Shown here: positions 49,808 to 58,503 of the stretch, in pieces
Layout: each line of letters starts with the position of its first letter
Numbering within the stretch: position 1 is the stretch's first letter
Assembly: GCA_001567255.1 (NCBI GenBank)
Contig: LNBW01000005.1
Span: forward strand, 1-60,886
Direction of reading: 5' to 3'
DNA length: 60,886 bases
Source: Bacteroidetes bacterium OLB9
GTDB taxonomy: Bacteria > Bacteroidota > Bacteroidia > Chitinophagales > Saprospiraceae
Program-made: the position numbers and the translations under genes
The notes under the pieces: generated by a model
Database searches by the model: none
What the model was told of the DNA's origin: nothing
What the model saw: only the letters and a program-made list of their open reading frames with translations

Positions 49808-49815
49808 CAAAGGTA
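49808..49815 (-). promoter_or_regulatory. Bacteroidota -7 box (TACCTTTG) for the HU/SPOR gene
   Basis: On the minus strand this reads TACCTTTG, only 3 nt before the ATG at 49804. Either the mRNA is leaderless or translation begins at a later Met (residue 13 or 15). Confidence 0.45.
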
Positions 49816-49938
49816 AATAATTAATCATATAATAGAAATAATTGTGCCAAAATGGATTTTGTTGCATTTTACAGCAGTTATATTTGGTTATAAACAGTAC
49901 TTTTACAGTCCTAACCTACGAATTTAAGTATTGCCGGT

Positions 49939-50901
49939 ATGGTAAATATGAAATTTATGTCTTACGGAGTGATGATTTACATGCTCCTGGCACTAATATG
50001 GTGGACGGTGCTGCTCCATCGTAATAGCCACACGATTCATCAGAAAAATATCAAGTTGCATGAATATAGTGTAAAGGCCGGAGATCATTTTATGGATGAT
50101 GCACGCTTTGCCATTGAAGAAAAGCATTTTTTGCGCAATAGAAGTATGATTATCGGTGAAGGGATTGTTTTTGGACTTTCTCTTATATTAGGAATATGGT
50201 TTATTCAGAAAGCCTACAATAATGAAGTCATTCACAACCGAAATCAGAAAAACTTTCTCTTGTCAATCACCCATGAACTGAAGTCTCCGATTACATCTAT
50301 TAATCTGATCGCTGAAACCCTGATTAAAAGGCAAATGCCTGATGAAAAAAGGCAGGAGTTGAGTAGTAATATTCTGAGCGAAAGCAATCGACTAGAGAAA
50401 CTAATTAATAATGTATTGATGGCCACTAAACTGGACAGTGGCTACCGATTTAATTCCGAAGCGATAGAGCTTGAAGGGATTATCCAACAGTGTATCGACC
50501 GGAAAAAATTGCATCATCCTGAACTCACTACTCAATTGATAAGCCAAGGGCACTCGATTGTAAAGGGCGACAGAGAAGCACTGGTCTCTGTATTTAATAA
50601 TCTGATTGAAAACAGTATCAAATATGCTGGTCGAGCACCGAAGATTAATATAAAAATAGAAAAGTCTGGATCATGGATGAAAATTATGTTTTCGGACAAT
50701 GGACCGGGTATCCCCGATGGAGAAAAGGTCAATGTATTTAAACAATTCTACAGAATGGGTAATGAAGAAACCAGGCAAACAAAAGGTACCGGACTCGGTT
50801 TATATATAGTAGATAAAATCATCCGGGCACATAGAGGCATGATTAAAGTCGCAGATCATCCGGATGGTGGCAGTATTTTTACGATTATTTTTCCTATTTA
50901 A
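49939..50901 (+). CDS. sensor histidine kinase
   Basis: A 320-aa membrane kinase. Two helices (about 8-25 and 70-90) flank a short sensor region of about 45 residues, then come a HisKA domain with phospho-acceptor H112 in SITHELKSPITS and a HATPase domain with N box NNLIENSIKYA, G1 DNGPGIPDG and G2 GTGLGLYIVDK. MKFMSYGVMIY at residue 4 is an alternative start. It is followed 16 nt later by an OmpR-type response regulator, its likely partner. Signal unknown. Confidence 0.92.
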   Translation: MVNMKFMSYGVMIYMLLALIWWTVLLHRNSHTIHQKNIKLHEYSVKAGDHFMDDARFAIEEKHFLRNRSMIIGEGIVFGLSLILGIWFIQKAYNNEVIHNRNQKNFLLSITHELKSPITSINLIAETLIKRQMPDEKRQELSSNILSESNRLEKLINNVLMATKLDSGYRFNSEAIELEGIIQQCIDRKKLHHPELTTQLISQGHSIVKGDREALVSVFNNLIENSIKYAGRAPKINIKIEKSGSWMKIMFSDNGPGIPDGEKVNVFKQFYRMGNEETRQTKGTGLGLYIVDKIIRAHRGMIKVADHPDGGSIFTIIFPI

Positions 50902-50917
50902 TAGCAAATAGTATCGA

Positions 50918-51597
50918 ATGAGAATTTTACTGGTCGAGGACGAGGAGCAAATACAACACATCATCAAGATGAATCTTGAACTGGAAGGTTATGAAGTGGT
51001 GGCTACTGACAATGGGCGAAAGGCGCTTGACATTATTGATAATCAGTACTTTGATTTGTTGATTCTGGACGTGATGCTGCCTGAGGTGGATGGATTTCAG
51101 ATTTGTCAGCAAGTGAGACTACGCAATGCTAAAGTGGGTATTATCATCGTATCAGCCAAGGATACTTCCGATGACCGCATCACCGGATTGAAGATGGGAG
51201 CAGACGACTATATGACCAAGCCATTTAACCTTCAGGAATTACTGCTCCGGGTTCAAAATCTACTCAAACGCAGTACTGAAGAAGCAGCTAAAGAAGTAGA
51301 GACCTACACTTTTGGCAATAATTCGATCAATTTTGTCACTTATGAAGCACGAGCCAGCATGGGCCTATCCAGCTGACAAACAAAGAAGTACTCCTCTTAA
51401 AACTATTGATTGATCGCCAAAATGAAGTGGTTTCACGTAATCACATCTTGCAGACGGTATGGGGATACGATGTCTATCCATCCACGAGGACGATTGACAA
51501 CTTTATTTTATCATTCCGTAAATATTTTGAGGCAGATCCGCGCAAGCCTGTACATTTTCATTCGGTCAGGAGTGTAGGGTATAAGTTTATACCATAA
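50918..51597 (+). CDS. OmpR-family response regulator (one indel)
   Basis: 226 aa when corrected. The receiver domain has acidic pocket VEDEE and phospho-acceptor D51 (LILDVMLPEVDGF), and Lys in DDYMTKPFN. The C-terminal winged-helix domain reads LTNKEVLLLKLLIDRQNEVV and ends RSVGYKFIP. The frame breaks at about 51351-51356, where one base (probably a G in GAGCC) is missing; restoring it gives EARGQHGPIQLTNKE and exactly 227 codons. It probably acts with the kinase just upstream. Confidence 0.9.
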
Positions 51598-51645
51598 TCA
51601 GCTGAAGAAGAATTAAAGTTTTAGATAGGAGCGTCTTTATTTACT

Positions 51646-51711
51646 TGACTCGTCCTTAAATAGCTTTACCTTTTTTGTCTATTTTAGCGTAAACCTATTT
51701 TAGGATAAGGC
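51646..51711. repeat. 66-bp direct repeat, left copy
   Basis: Begins TGACTCGTCCTTAAATAG and ends TTTTAGGATAAGGC. It matches 53679-53744 at 63 of 66 positions, and all three differences are C/T. It starts 48 nt after the response-regulator stop and forms the left border of the AbiE-like module. No transposase remnant is recognisable inside it. Confidence 0.9.
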
Positions 51712-51740
51712 GGTTTAATATTTGAGAGATGTTAGCCATT

Positions 51741-52805
51741 TTATTTTCTTAGTTCATAAATCTTATACCAATAGAAAAATGCTTCGGGATTGGATTTTTT
51801 GAGTTTATTCATCTTGCTGTTAAGTGGTTCGCTAATCTGCCAATCTTTCATAAGAAGCGGATTTCCAAACTTATCAATAGCTTTTGCATCGTGTTGTATC
51901 AATGCAGAAAGGTAAGCCGCTTTTGAAGCGTGAGTAATTGCTTTTTCGATGTGGTAACTATCTGAAAAAATAAATCCTTTTATTCGCAGAATACCTTTTT
52001 GAAGTTCTCCAAAATTGCCTTTGCCGTCTGTTCCTCTACTCGCAATGCAAAGCGAAGTTTGGTAAATATCTTCCAAAACATCATTTTCGGTAATTCCATT
52101 GGAATTGCGATAGGCAATTTCAGTTTTCGCAAAGCGATAATAGGTAGTTTTAATGGTTTCTAAATCGTTTACCGCATCGAACAAATTACCGATGTCGTAG
52201 AGTTGCTTGATGATTTCCATACTCATACTATCGTCTTTTTTGAAGTAGGGAATACCTGTAGTGTTCGGAGCAAAAGCTGTGAGTTTGTCGCCCAAAATAT
52301 CTTCCAAGCCTGGCACATTTACTTTCAACGGTTGGTCTATAACCGACACAAAATCTGATTGGATAGGTAGAGAAACAAGGTTTGTGTAATTCACTTCTTC
52401 AAACAAAATATCCAACAATACATATTCTACATCTTTGTTGGTTTTGTGCAAAGGCTTGTAGAAAAATTTGTAATGTTATTTTTTGATTTTTGAGTTGGTG
52501 CTTCGGTGTTGTAACTCATTTCTCAAAAATCCTTGTTCGTGTACGATAGTTTCTAAAATATTTTCAAAATTTTCAGGTTCGCTTGGCAGAATGATGTCAA
52601 TATCAATAGATAAACGATTTGTAGCGTTGAAATGCAGCATTAAAGCTGTTCCTCCTTTGAAAACAAAATCTATCTTTTGCTTTGCCAAACCTTCCAACAA
52701 GAGCAATGCACGGATAACCTTTTCCACAAGGATTTTATCCGCATTGCGGTGTTGCTTTGACACTTGATTAAGCCATTCGATTGATATTTTGTTTTTGTTT
52801 ATCAT
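51741..52805 (-). pseudogene. AbiEii-type nucleotidyltransferase toxin with in-frame stop
   Basis: A 354-codon frame from ATG at 52805, interrupted by TAA at 52476-52478 (codon 110) with no frame change on either side; a single base change from CAA (Gln) would explain it. The N-terminal part has the AbiEii/MNT signature FVFKGGTALMLHF and RLSIDIDIILP (nucleotidyltransferase GG and DxD residues). The rest has VPGLEDILGDKLTAFAPNT and helical segments typical of the family. AbiEii toxins are nucleotidyltransferases that block growth after phage infection. It begins 25 nt after the antitoxin-type gene. As it stands it should yield only a 109-residue fragment, unless the stop is a base-call error. 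Confidence 0.8.
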
Positions 52806-52830
52806 TCTATGAAATGGCAATTTGTCTTAT

Positions 52831-53571
52831 TTACTGCCATAAATTTGAAATTGTTTTTACAAATTGATTCAGCTCTTCCTTTTTGCTGCGTCTGTCAGCA
52901 TAACGAAGCATTTTATTTTGGTTGATGGTGTATTTATCAAAAGCATTTTTAAAAATCGTTCGCATTTCAGTACCCTGTTGAGTCGAAAAAATCACACCAT
53001 CACAAAAAATGTCCACCAACATTTTTTCCAGACTTGCTGTTTCCACTCCGTTGATTTTTAGTATCGGTGCTTCGGTAACAAGTGGTTTAATGATAAACAC
53101 TTCGTTTTCATTTACCACATACTTTTCCAAAATGTCTATTGTCGGGTCAATGAAAACCGATTTCCTTATTTCACGCAAGAAATAGAAAACGGCATTGGAT
53201 GTTTCTTTATCGGTTTCCACCAATACAAAAAACCGATTGGGTTGATGCAACATAAATTCATTCAAAACAGAAGTATTCCAGACACACAGATTAGCAAAAG
53301 GAAATTCAGCTTTCAGTTTTTTGAAAAGTCGCTTTGTTGATGTTGAAATTTCGGGAATATAATTTTTAGCTTCGCCCAATGTGAATTTCCCTCTACCGAT
53401 GCGTTTCAAAATGCCCTTTTGAATAAAAGAATAGATGCGCCAATTTACCGTAGTAAGTTTTATGTTCTTTTCTGTTTGTTCGTAAAAAGCAATAATATCC
53501 TGTGTTTCAAAAACAGCTTTGTTCTTGAAATGGCGTTTTAAATGGTCAGTATGTAGTTTGTCCGTTGCGAT
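52831..53571 (-). CDS. DUF6577-type (AbiEi-like) antitoxin candidate
   Basis: About 247 aa. The obvious frame from ATG at 53409 (192 aa) lacks the N-terminal winged helix. Reading continues in frame to 53571-53574 and adds RHFKNKAVFETQDIIAFYEQ and TTVNWRIYSFIQKGILKRIG, a typical AbiEi-like DNA-binding N-terminus. The only possible initiators there are ATC or ATT, directly after an in-frame TAG; either a non-canonical start or a base error. A -7 box (TATCTTTG on the minus strand, 53590-53597) supports a start here. As partner of the downstream AbiEii-type gene it probably represses the operon and neutralises the toxin. Confidence 0.7.
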   Translation of the reverse strand: MATDKLHTDHLKRHFKNKAVFETQDIIAFYEQTEKNIKLTTVNWRIYSFIQKGILKRIGRGKFTLGEAKNYIPEISTSTKRLFKKLKAEFPFANLCVWNTSVLNEFMLHQPNRFFVLVETDKETSNAVFYFLREIRKSVFIDPTIDILEKYVVNENEVFIIKPLVTEAPILKINGVETASLEKMLVDIFCDGVIFSTQQGTEMRTIFKNAFDKYTINQNKMLRYADRRSKKEELNQFVKTISNLWQ

Positions 53572-53589
53572 AATTTTCTAAATTTTAAG

Positions 53590-53597
53590 CAAAGATA
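53590..53597 (-). promoter_or_regulatory. Bacteroidota -7 box for the AbiE-like operon
   Basis: On the minus strand TATCTTTG, about 16-19 nt upstream of the inferred start region of the DUF6577-type gene. AbiEi-like antitoxins usually autorepress; I see no clear inverted operator here. Confidence 0.45.
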
Positions 53598-53678
53598 CAA
53601 AAAACTATGAAACGGCAGTTATTTTTAAATAATGCCAAAAAATAGAGTTATCAATCAACTATTTTAGGAGAGTTGGGG

Positions 53679-53744
53679 TGACTCGTCCTTAAATAGCTTT
53701 ACCTTTTTTGCCCATTTTAGTGTAAACCTATTTTAGGATAAGGC
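53679..53744. repeat. 66-bp direct repeat, right copy
   Basis: Same orientation as 51646-51711, with 63 of 66 identical bases. It bounds the 1967-bp AbiE-like module on its right side, about 80 nt beyond the module's promoter. Confidence 0.9.
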
Positions 53745-53836
53745 ATAAGTCAACGTTTTTTCTGATTTGTTACAAGGTTCTGAATTACAAAGTTCGGATT
53801 TGAGTATGTGTAATTTGCTGTGTATTATTTCGTCTA

Positions 53837-53971
53837 TCAATAAGGGTAATCTATATGTTTTCCACAGTATTTACAATAAAATTCACCTTCACGAAGTTTG
53901 TCTTGGTATTCTTCAACTCTATGAAGACCAATTTTACAAAGTAACTTTTTAAATAACCTGAATATGTTCAT
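53837..53971 (-). CDS. 44-residue zinc-ribbon-like small protein
   Basis: ATG at 53971 to TGA at 53837. It is basic at the N-terminus (MNIFRLFKKLLCKIGLHRVE) and ends with EFYCKYCGKHIDYPY. The CKYCGK knuckle plus Cys12 and His17 (CKIGLH) suggests a single zinc site. The protein-like composition and short, clean frame indicate a real gene; no partner or function is known. Lies between the AbiE-like module and the VOC pair. Confidence 0.6.
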   Translation of the reverse strand: MNIFRLFKKLLCKIGLHRVEEYQDKLREGEFYCKYCGKHIDYPY

Positions 53972-54235
53972 TGTCTTTTAAATGTTGTCGTTTGATTTTA
54001 GAAGTATCGTTTCTATGCTTGCCGATAACGCATTACTATGAAAAAAAATAATCACTATTATAGGCAAAATACACAAAATATTTCTAACTTATGATGTAAA
54101 GAAAATATTTAAAAAATGGCTTCCTACAAGGATTAGTATGCTGTGCTTGTCGAAGCAAACGTTCGGCGCTTTAGCTTCCTCATGACTTTTTTCTATTCGT
54201 CATAATGTTGTGCGGTTCGTTGTTTTCTAATTATA
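53972..54235. other. 264-nt gap containing one copy of a repeated motif
   Basis: No gene. It contains CTTGTCGAAG, 18 nt, then GCTTCCT (54148-54182), which recurs in diverged form at 55305-55339 on the other side of the two VOC genes. Confidence 0.4.
54148..54182. repeat. bipartite motif, copy A
   Basis: CTTGTCGAAG and GCTTCCT separated by 18 nt. The same two blocks with the same spacing occur at 55305-55339 (one mismatch in the first block). Together they bracket the VOC gene pair. Confidence 0.45.
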
Positions 54236-54670
54236 TCATTCTTCATATCCCTTTTCAGTCATACGTTTTGAAATCCACCAATAATTTCCACACGGGTCAA
54301 TTATCCCCGATTGTCTGTCTCCATAAGGCATATCGTCTGGTTCAAATTCAACTTGCGCTCCATTCTCAATAGCTCTTTTATGTGTAGTTTCAACGTCATT
54401 TACGTATAAGTACAAAGCAGTTTTCATTTCGACAAATTGTTCTCTTGCTTTACTTATCATAAAGCAAGTATCTCCGATTTTCAAAATTGCGTTGGCAATT
54501 TCACCGTTTTCCATTAATGACCTATTTATTTCCGTTGCGCAAAAAGTGTTTTTTAGAAAGTCAATTAATCTTTGCGGTTCGTCAACAAATAGGTATGGCG
54601 TTACTGTATGAAATCCGTCAGGTTTATATGTGTTAAATAGATTTACCATAGATTTTAGATTATCCTTCAA
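54236..54670 (-). CDS. VOC/glyoxalase family protein (PhnB-like)
   Basis: A 144-aa single-domain pair of beta-alpha-beta-beta-beta units. Signatures are FHTVTPYLFVDEPQRLIDFL (about 20-39) and GDRQSGIIDPCGNYWWISKR near the C-terminus, as in PhnB-like proteins. MVNLFNTYKPDGF at residue 8 is an alternative start. VOC proteins include glyoxalases, dioxygenases and antibiotic-sequestering proteins; the metal and substrate here are unknown. The start overlaps the upstream VOC gene by 11 nt. Confidence 0.85.
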   Translation of the reverse strand: MKDNLKSMVNLFNTYKPDGFHTVTPYLFVDEPQRLIDFLKNTFCATEINRSLMENGEIANAILKIGDTCFMISKAREQFVEMKTALYLYVNDVETTHKRAIENGAQVEFEPDDMPYGDRQSGIIDPCGNYWWISKRMTEKGYEE

Positions 54671-55049
54671 ATTCGTGAAATTCAGTTACCGTCAGGAAAT
54701 AACCGTCCGGGTCTCTGAATGAAAATTCTTGTTTAAGTGAGTTTTTGTTCTGATGAATTTCTTCTTCGATGATCCACCCAATTTTGTCAAGATTTTGTTT
54801 TATTTCTCTCCAATCAGCCGTTCTAAAATAAAGTAAAAGTCCGTTCCCTATTTTTATCTTTGGATTTGTCATTGTTGGGTGATTGTCTTTTTCCCAAGCG
54901 TGTAGGCAAAGTATAATTTCGTCTTCTTTGGTGGTTAAAACGGCAAAATGGTCGCCACCATGTGCATTTTTAAATCCAAATATTTTGCGATACCATTCGG
55001 CACTCTTATTAACATTTTTTACAGCTATGATCGGGTCAACTTTTGACAT
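54660..55049 (-). CDS. VOC/glyoxalase family protein
   Basis: A 129-aa VOC protein. The N-terminal DPIIAVKNVNKSAEWYRKIF (about 5-24) and C-terminal FSFRDPDGYFLTVTEF (about 108-123) are typical, and the length is that of bleomycin-resistance/glyoxalase-type small proteins. No resistance function can be claimed. It is the first gene of an overlapping pair; both are common cargo in mobile gene cassettes. Confidence 0.85.
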   Translation of the reverse strand: MSKVDPIIAVKNVNKSAEWYRKIFGFKNAHGGDHFAVLTTKEDEIILCLHAWEKDNHPTMTNPKIKIGNGLLLYFRTADWREIKQNLDKIGWIIEEEIHQNKNSLKQEFSFRDPDGYFLTVTEFHEFEG

Positions 55050-55459
55050 ATTATATTCTTTTTAGTGCTGTTCTTTGAATTTCTGAACTCACGTATTTCA
55101 TTTCCGTTCGTAATCAAGTTGTTGCAAACCCTAAATCCTCATCAGTCAGGTCAAATTTAGTGATTTGTTTTATTATGGGCTTAGTAGCTCAAGTTTTCTT
55201 TTATCTTCAAAAATAAGTAATCTATAGGTCGCTTAAAAGGCTTTTTTTACTAGCCTATTACAGCGTATAACGGTACGTTTTCGTGCAGTAGCACTACAGC
55301 CGAGCTTGTCAAAGTGCACGCTCTGTGCATTGGCTTCCTACGGCAGACTCAGGACAGATGTGCGGCCTGCAATTGAAAATCATAAGTACCTCTAACTTAC
55401 AAATAACAATTGCAAATAAATGTGCTTATATTCGTGGGTTGGCTATTTGTTTTTATCCC
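55050..55459. other. 410-nt gap with motif copy B
   Basis: No gene on either strand. G+C is locally higher around 55260-55380. It contains the bipartite motif (55305-55339) and a short hairpin, GTGC-AGTA-GCAC, near 55284. It could be a decayed recombination site or the leftover end of a removed gene. Confidence 0.4.
55305..55339. repeat. bipartite motif, copy B
   Basis: CTTGTCAAAG and GCTTCCT separated by 18 nt, matching 54148-54182 in the same orientation and spacing. Confidence 0.45.
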
Positions 55460-58400
55460 TTACTTCTGTGCATTCATCCCTCTATTTATCAACTCTTTCA
55501 CAACGCCAAACATCATTGCGGAAAAGTCCTCTTTGAATTCTTTATTGTCTGAATAGAGTTTATAAAGGTCAAAATTGGTGGTGATGTGTTTTAGCAATTC
55601 TTCACCCACGATTTTGTCGCTGGTGATTCTTGCGTTTTGTTCGTCTGAATATTTCAAAGAAGTGATTAACTCCTGATTCTTAGCAACATCATTGGCGATA
55701 TTTTCTGCCATTCTCCGAACCTTGTCCGCATCTTCAAAGAGTGTTCCGTAGCGGTCATTGAAGGTTTGCAGAATGTTTGAAAGTCTGTCCATTTCAGGCT
55801 CTGATGTACCGCCCCTCATTTCGGTTGGAATAGGTTTTAAATCTTCGCCTTGCTCCATTGCAATATTTGTGGCCGCTTCCAATTGCAATCGGTAGCTGTC
55901 CATATCAATATTGTCCAAAATGCCTTTGGCTAAATCAATAGATGTATCACCACCTAATTTGTTTTGTAAGTGATTCAGAAAGATGTAAAGCCTTTCCAGA
56001 TATGGATTTTCAAAGGGAACTATTTGAGATAGGAAAATATACAGGCGAACATAGGTTTTTACTTTAGCCCTAAAATCGGCTTGTTGTTCTTCTACCAAAT
56101 CATTTCGGAATATCGCTGAACTGCTGTCCAAGATGGCGTGCAATTGATCAACAGGCACGCTTGCCAAAATCTTTTCCGAAAAATCAAATACCTGTTCACG
56201 GCTATAAACCTGAAAATTGTCTAAGGCATCTTGTAGGTCAAAAAGTTTATTCGGATCGGTTGCTTCTCCTAAAATGGTGCTTTCAAAATAGGGCTTGAAT
56301 GCCTTTTCAATATCTTCTGCTGTATTGGCAAAGTCTAAAACAAAGGTGTCTTTCTTTAAGGGATGGCTTCTGTTCAGCCTGGAAAGTGTTTGCACAGCAT
56401 TTACTCCACCCAATTTCTTATCTACATACATTGTATGCAATAGCGGTTGGTCAAATCCTGTTTGGTATTTGTTGGCTACAATCAAAAATCGGTTTTCGTT
56501 CTTCTCAAACTCACTTGGGATATTGGCACTTGAAAAGCCGTTTAGATTGGCTTCTGTCTGTCCGTCTATTTCGCCTGAAAAAGCAACTATTGCCTTGTAC
56601 GGACTATTTATTTTTACCAAATAATCATCAAATGCTTTTTTGTATTTTACGGCATTAGCTCGTGAACTTGTTACCAACATTGCCTTTGCCAATCCACCAA
56701 CTTTCCGTTTTTTAATGACTTGATCAATAAAATGGTCTGCCATCAAGGCTGTTTTTTTCTTGATGGCGTGTTCGTGGCTTTCTACATAGTGTTTTAATTT
56801 TTTCTGTGCTTTTTGCTTGTCATATTCGGGGTCGTCCTCAATTTTTTTAAGCAGGGCATAATAGCTTTGATAGGTGGTGTAGTTTAACAACACATCCATA
56901 ATAAAACCTTCTTCAATGGCTTGTTTCATTGAATACAGGTGAAATGCTCTGAACTTGGTTTTGTCCCCTTCTGAATACGGAACACCAAACAATTCCAGCG
57001 TTTTGTTTTTGGGCGTGGCGGTAAATGCAAAATAACTGGCATTGGGCAACAGCTTTCGGGATTTAATAATCTCCATAATCCAGTCCTCGCCAGTTAAAAT
57101 ATCGCCATCTTCGGTTTCAAAATCTTCAGCATCTTCTTGAGACGCCATATCCTGTTGAGCCGCCATGTATGGCGGCTGTACTATTGCTAAAGTTTCATTT
57201 AGCTTTCTTGCCATTTGTCCGCTCAGGCTGCTGTGTGCTTCGTCTATGATGATGGCAAAGTTGTTTCCGGGCAGTTCTCCGATTTCTTCTACAATGTGCG
57301 GAAACTTCTGAATGGTGGTGATGATGATTTTTTTGCCTTCTTCCAATGCTTGTTTCAACTGTTTACTCCCTTCGGTGATGGCTTCTACCACACCTGCCAC
57401 TTGCTGAAACTGCTTGATGTTATTGCGTATTTGTGCATCTAGCACTCTGCGGTCGGTTACTACAATTACCGTATCAAAAATGTTGTTCTGACCTGATTTG
57501 TCGTGTAAACCTACCAACTGATGAGCCAACCACGAAATAGAATTGGATTTGCCTGAACCTGCCGAATGTTGAATCAAATATTTTTGTCCCGAACCTTTGG
57601 TTTGTGCATCTGCCAAAAGCATACGCACCGCCACCAATTGATGATAGCGTGGGAAAATCAATTTCTTTTCCTTTCGGGTTTTTATTTTTCCTTTCTCGTC
57701 TATGTATTCTTTTTCCTCAGTGATGAGTTGGCAGAAATTCTGAACAATATCGGTAAGGCTGCTTTTGGTTAAAACCTCTTTCCACAAATAATCGGTTTTT
57801 ATTCCCTCATTGGGTGGATTGCCTGCACCGTTGTTGTTGCCTTTGTTGAAGGGTAGAAAATAAGATTTTTCTGCTTTCAGCTGTGTACACATCCAAACTT
57901 CTTCTGTGTCCACGGCAAAGTTGACCATCAATCTGCCTAATCGAAACAGTTCTTCGTTGGGATCACGGTCTTCTTTGTATTGCTTAATGGCGTGTTGCAC
58001 ATTTTGCTTGGTGAGTTCATTTTTCAGTTCAAAGGAAATTACAGGAATACCGTTGATGAACAGCACCATATCCAATGACTTTTTGTTGTGGGGCGAAAAA
58101 TACACCTGACGCATCACCGAAAACAAGTTGGCATTATACAAGGTTTTGGCTGTTGTATTGTACGATGAAACGGGCTGGTCGTAAAACAGATTGAGTTTGG
58201 TGTCGGTAAAGCCGTCTGTAATGCCTTTTCGTAGCACTTCAATAACGCCTTTGGCCTGTATTTGGTCGTTCAGGCGTTTGATGATTTTTTGCTCGTATAG
58301 GTCTTTATGAAAGGCTTTGAGTTTGGCAACTGCTTTGGGTTGGGTGGCTTCTAAAAATTGAAATAACAATTCCTTGTCCAAACAATTTACATTGTCGTAA

Positions 58401-58492
58401 GCCGTGTTGGCACGAAGCAAATAACCGTTTTCATTGCTCAAAAAGTTGGCAATGTGAGCTTCTAATCCTTTTTCTGTGGTATCTGTTGTCAT
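55460..58492 (-). CDS. hsdR: type I restriction enzyme subunit R (HsdR)
   Basis: A 1010-aa motor/nuclease subunit. The N-terminal PD-(D/E)xK nuclease has D141 and E155-L-K157 (DMVLFINGIPVISFELK). The SF2 translocase has Walker A HSAGSGKS (309-316), the DEAH box IIDEAHSSLSG, and motif III FTATPKN. The C-terminal helical domain mediates complex assembly. It translocates DNA and cuts unmethylated DNA when bound to HsdM and HsdS. It starts 11 nt after the Bro-N/Fic stop, so it belongs to the hsdS-fic-hsdR operon. Full length, no frame break. Confidence 0.95.
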   Translation of the reverse strand: MTTDTTEKGLEAHIANFLSNENGYLLRANTAYDNVNCLDKELLFQFLEATQPKAVAKLKAFHKDLYEQKIIKRLNDQIQAKGVIEVLRKGITDGFTDTKLNLFYDQPVSSYNTTAKTLYNANLFSVMRQVYFSPHNKKSLDMVLFINGIPVISFELKNELTKQNVQHAIKQYKEDRDPNEELFRLGRLMVNFAVDTEEVWMCTQLKAEKSYFLPFNKGNNNGAGNPPNEGIKTDYLWKEVLTKSSLTDIVQNFCQLITEEKEYIDEKGKIKTRKEKKLIFPRYHQLVAVRMLLADAQTKGSGQKYLIQHSAGSGKSNSISWLAHQLVGLHDKSGQNNIFDTVIVVTDRRVLDAQIRNNIKQFQQVAGVVEAITEGSKQLKQALEEGKKIIITTIQKFPHIVEEIGELPGNNFAIIIDEAHSSLSGQMARKLNETLAIVQPPYMAAQQDMASQEDAEDFETEDGDILTGEDWIMEIIKSRKLLPNASYFAFTATPKNKTLELFGVPYSEGDKTKFRAFHLYSMKQAIEEGFIMDVLLNYTTYQSYYALLKKIEDDPEYDKQKAQKKLKHYVESHEHAIKKKTALMADHFIDQVIKKRKVGGLAKAMLVTSSRANAVKYKKAFDDYLVKINSPYKAIVAFSGEIDGQTEANLNGFSSANIPSEFEKNENRFLIVANKYQTGFDQPLLHTMYVDKKLGGVNAVQTLSRLNRSHPLKKDTFVLDFANTAEDIEKAFKPYFESTILGEATDPNKLFDLQDALDNFQVYSREQVFDFSEKILASVPVDQLHAILDSSSAIFRNDLVEEQQADFRAKVKTYVRLYIFLSQIVPFENPYLERLYIFLNHLQNKLGGDTSIDLAKGILDNIDMDSYRLQLEAATNIAMEQGEDLKPIPTEMRGGTSEPEMDRLSNILQTFNDRYGTLFEDADKVRRMAENIANDVAKNQELITSLKYSDEQNARITSDKIVGEELLKHITTNFDLYKLYSDNKEFKEDFSAMMFGVVKELINRGMNAQK

Positions 58493-58503
58493 AACTTCAC
58501 TTC

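Noticed and set aside
51646..53744. Composite transposon or insertion sequence around the AbiE-like genes
   Set aside because: The repeats are direct, only 66 bp, and contain no transposase code or clear terminal inverted repeats.
54236..55049. Bleomycin or fosfomycin resistance genes
   Set aside because: Only general VOC fold signatures are present; no specific metal-ligand or substrate pattern supports resistance.
55460..58492. Phage or plasmid helicase
   Set aside because: The N-terminal PD-(D/E)xK nuclease and the adjacent hsdS identify it as HsdR.
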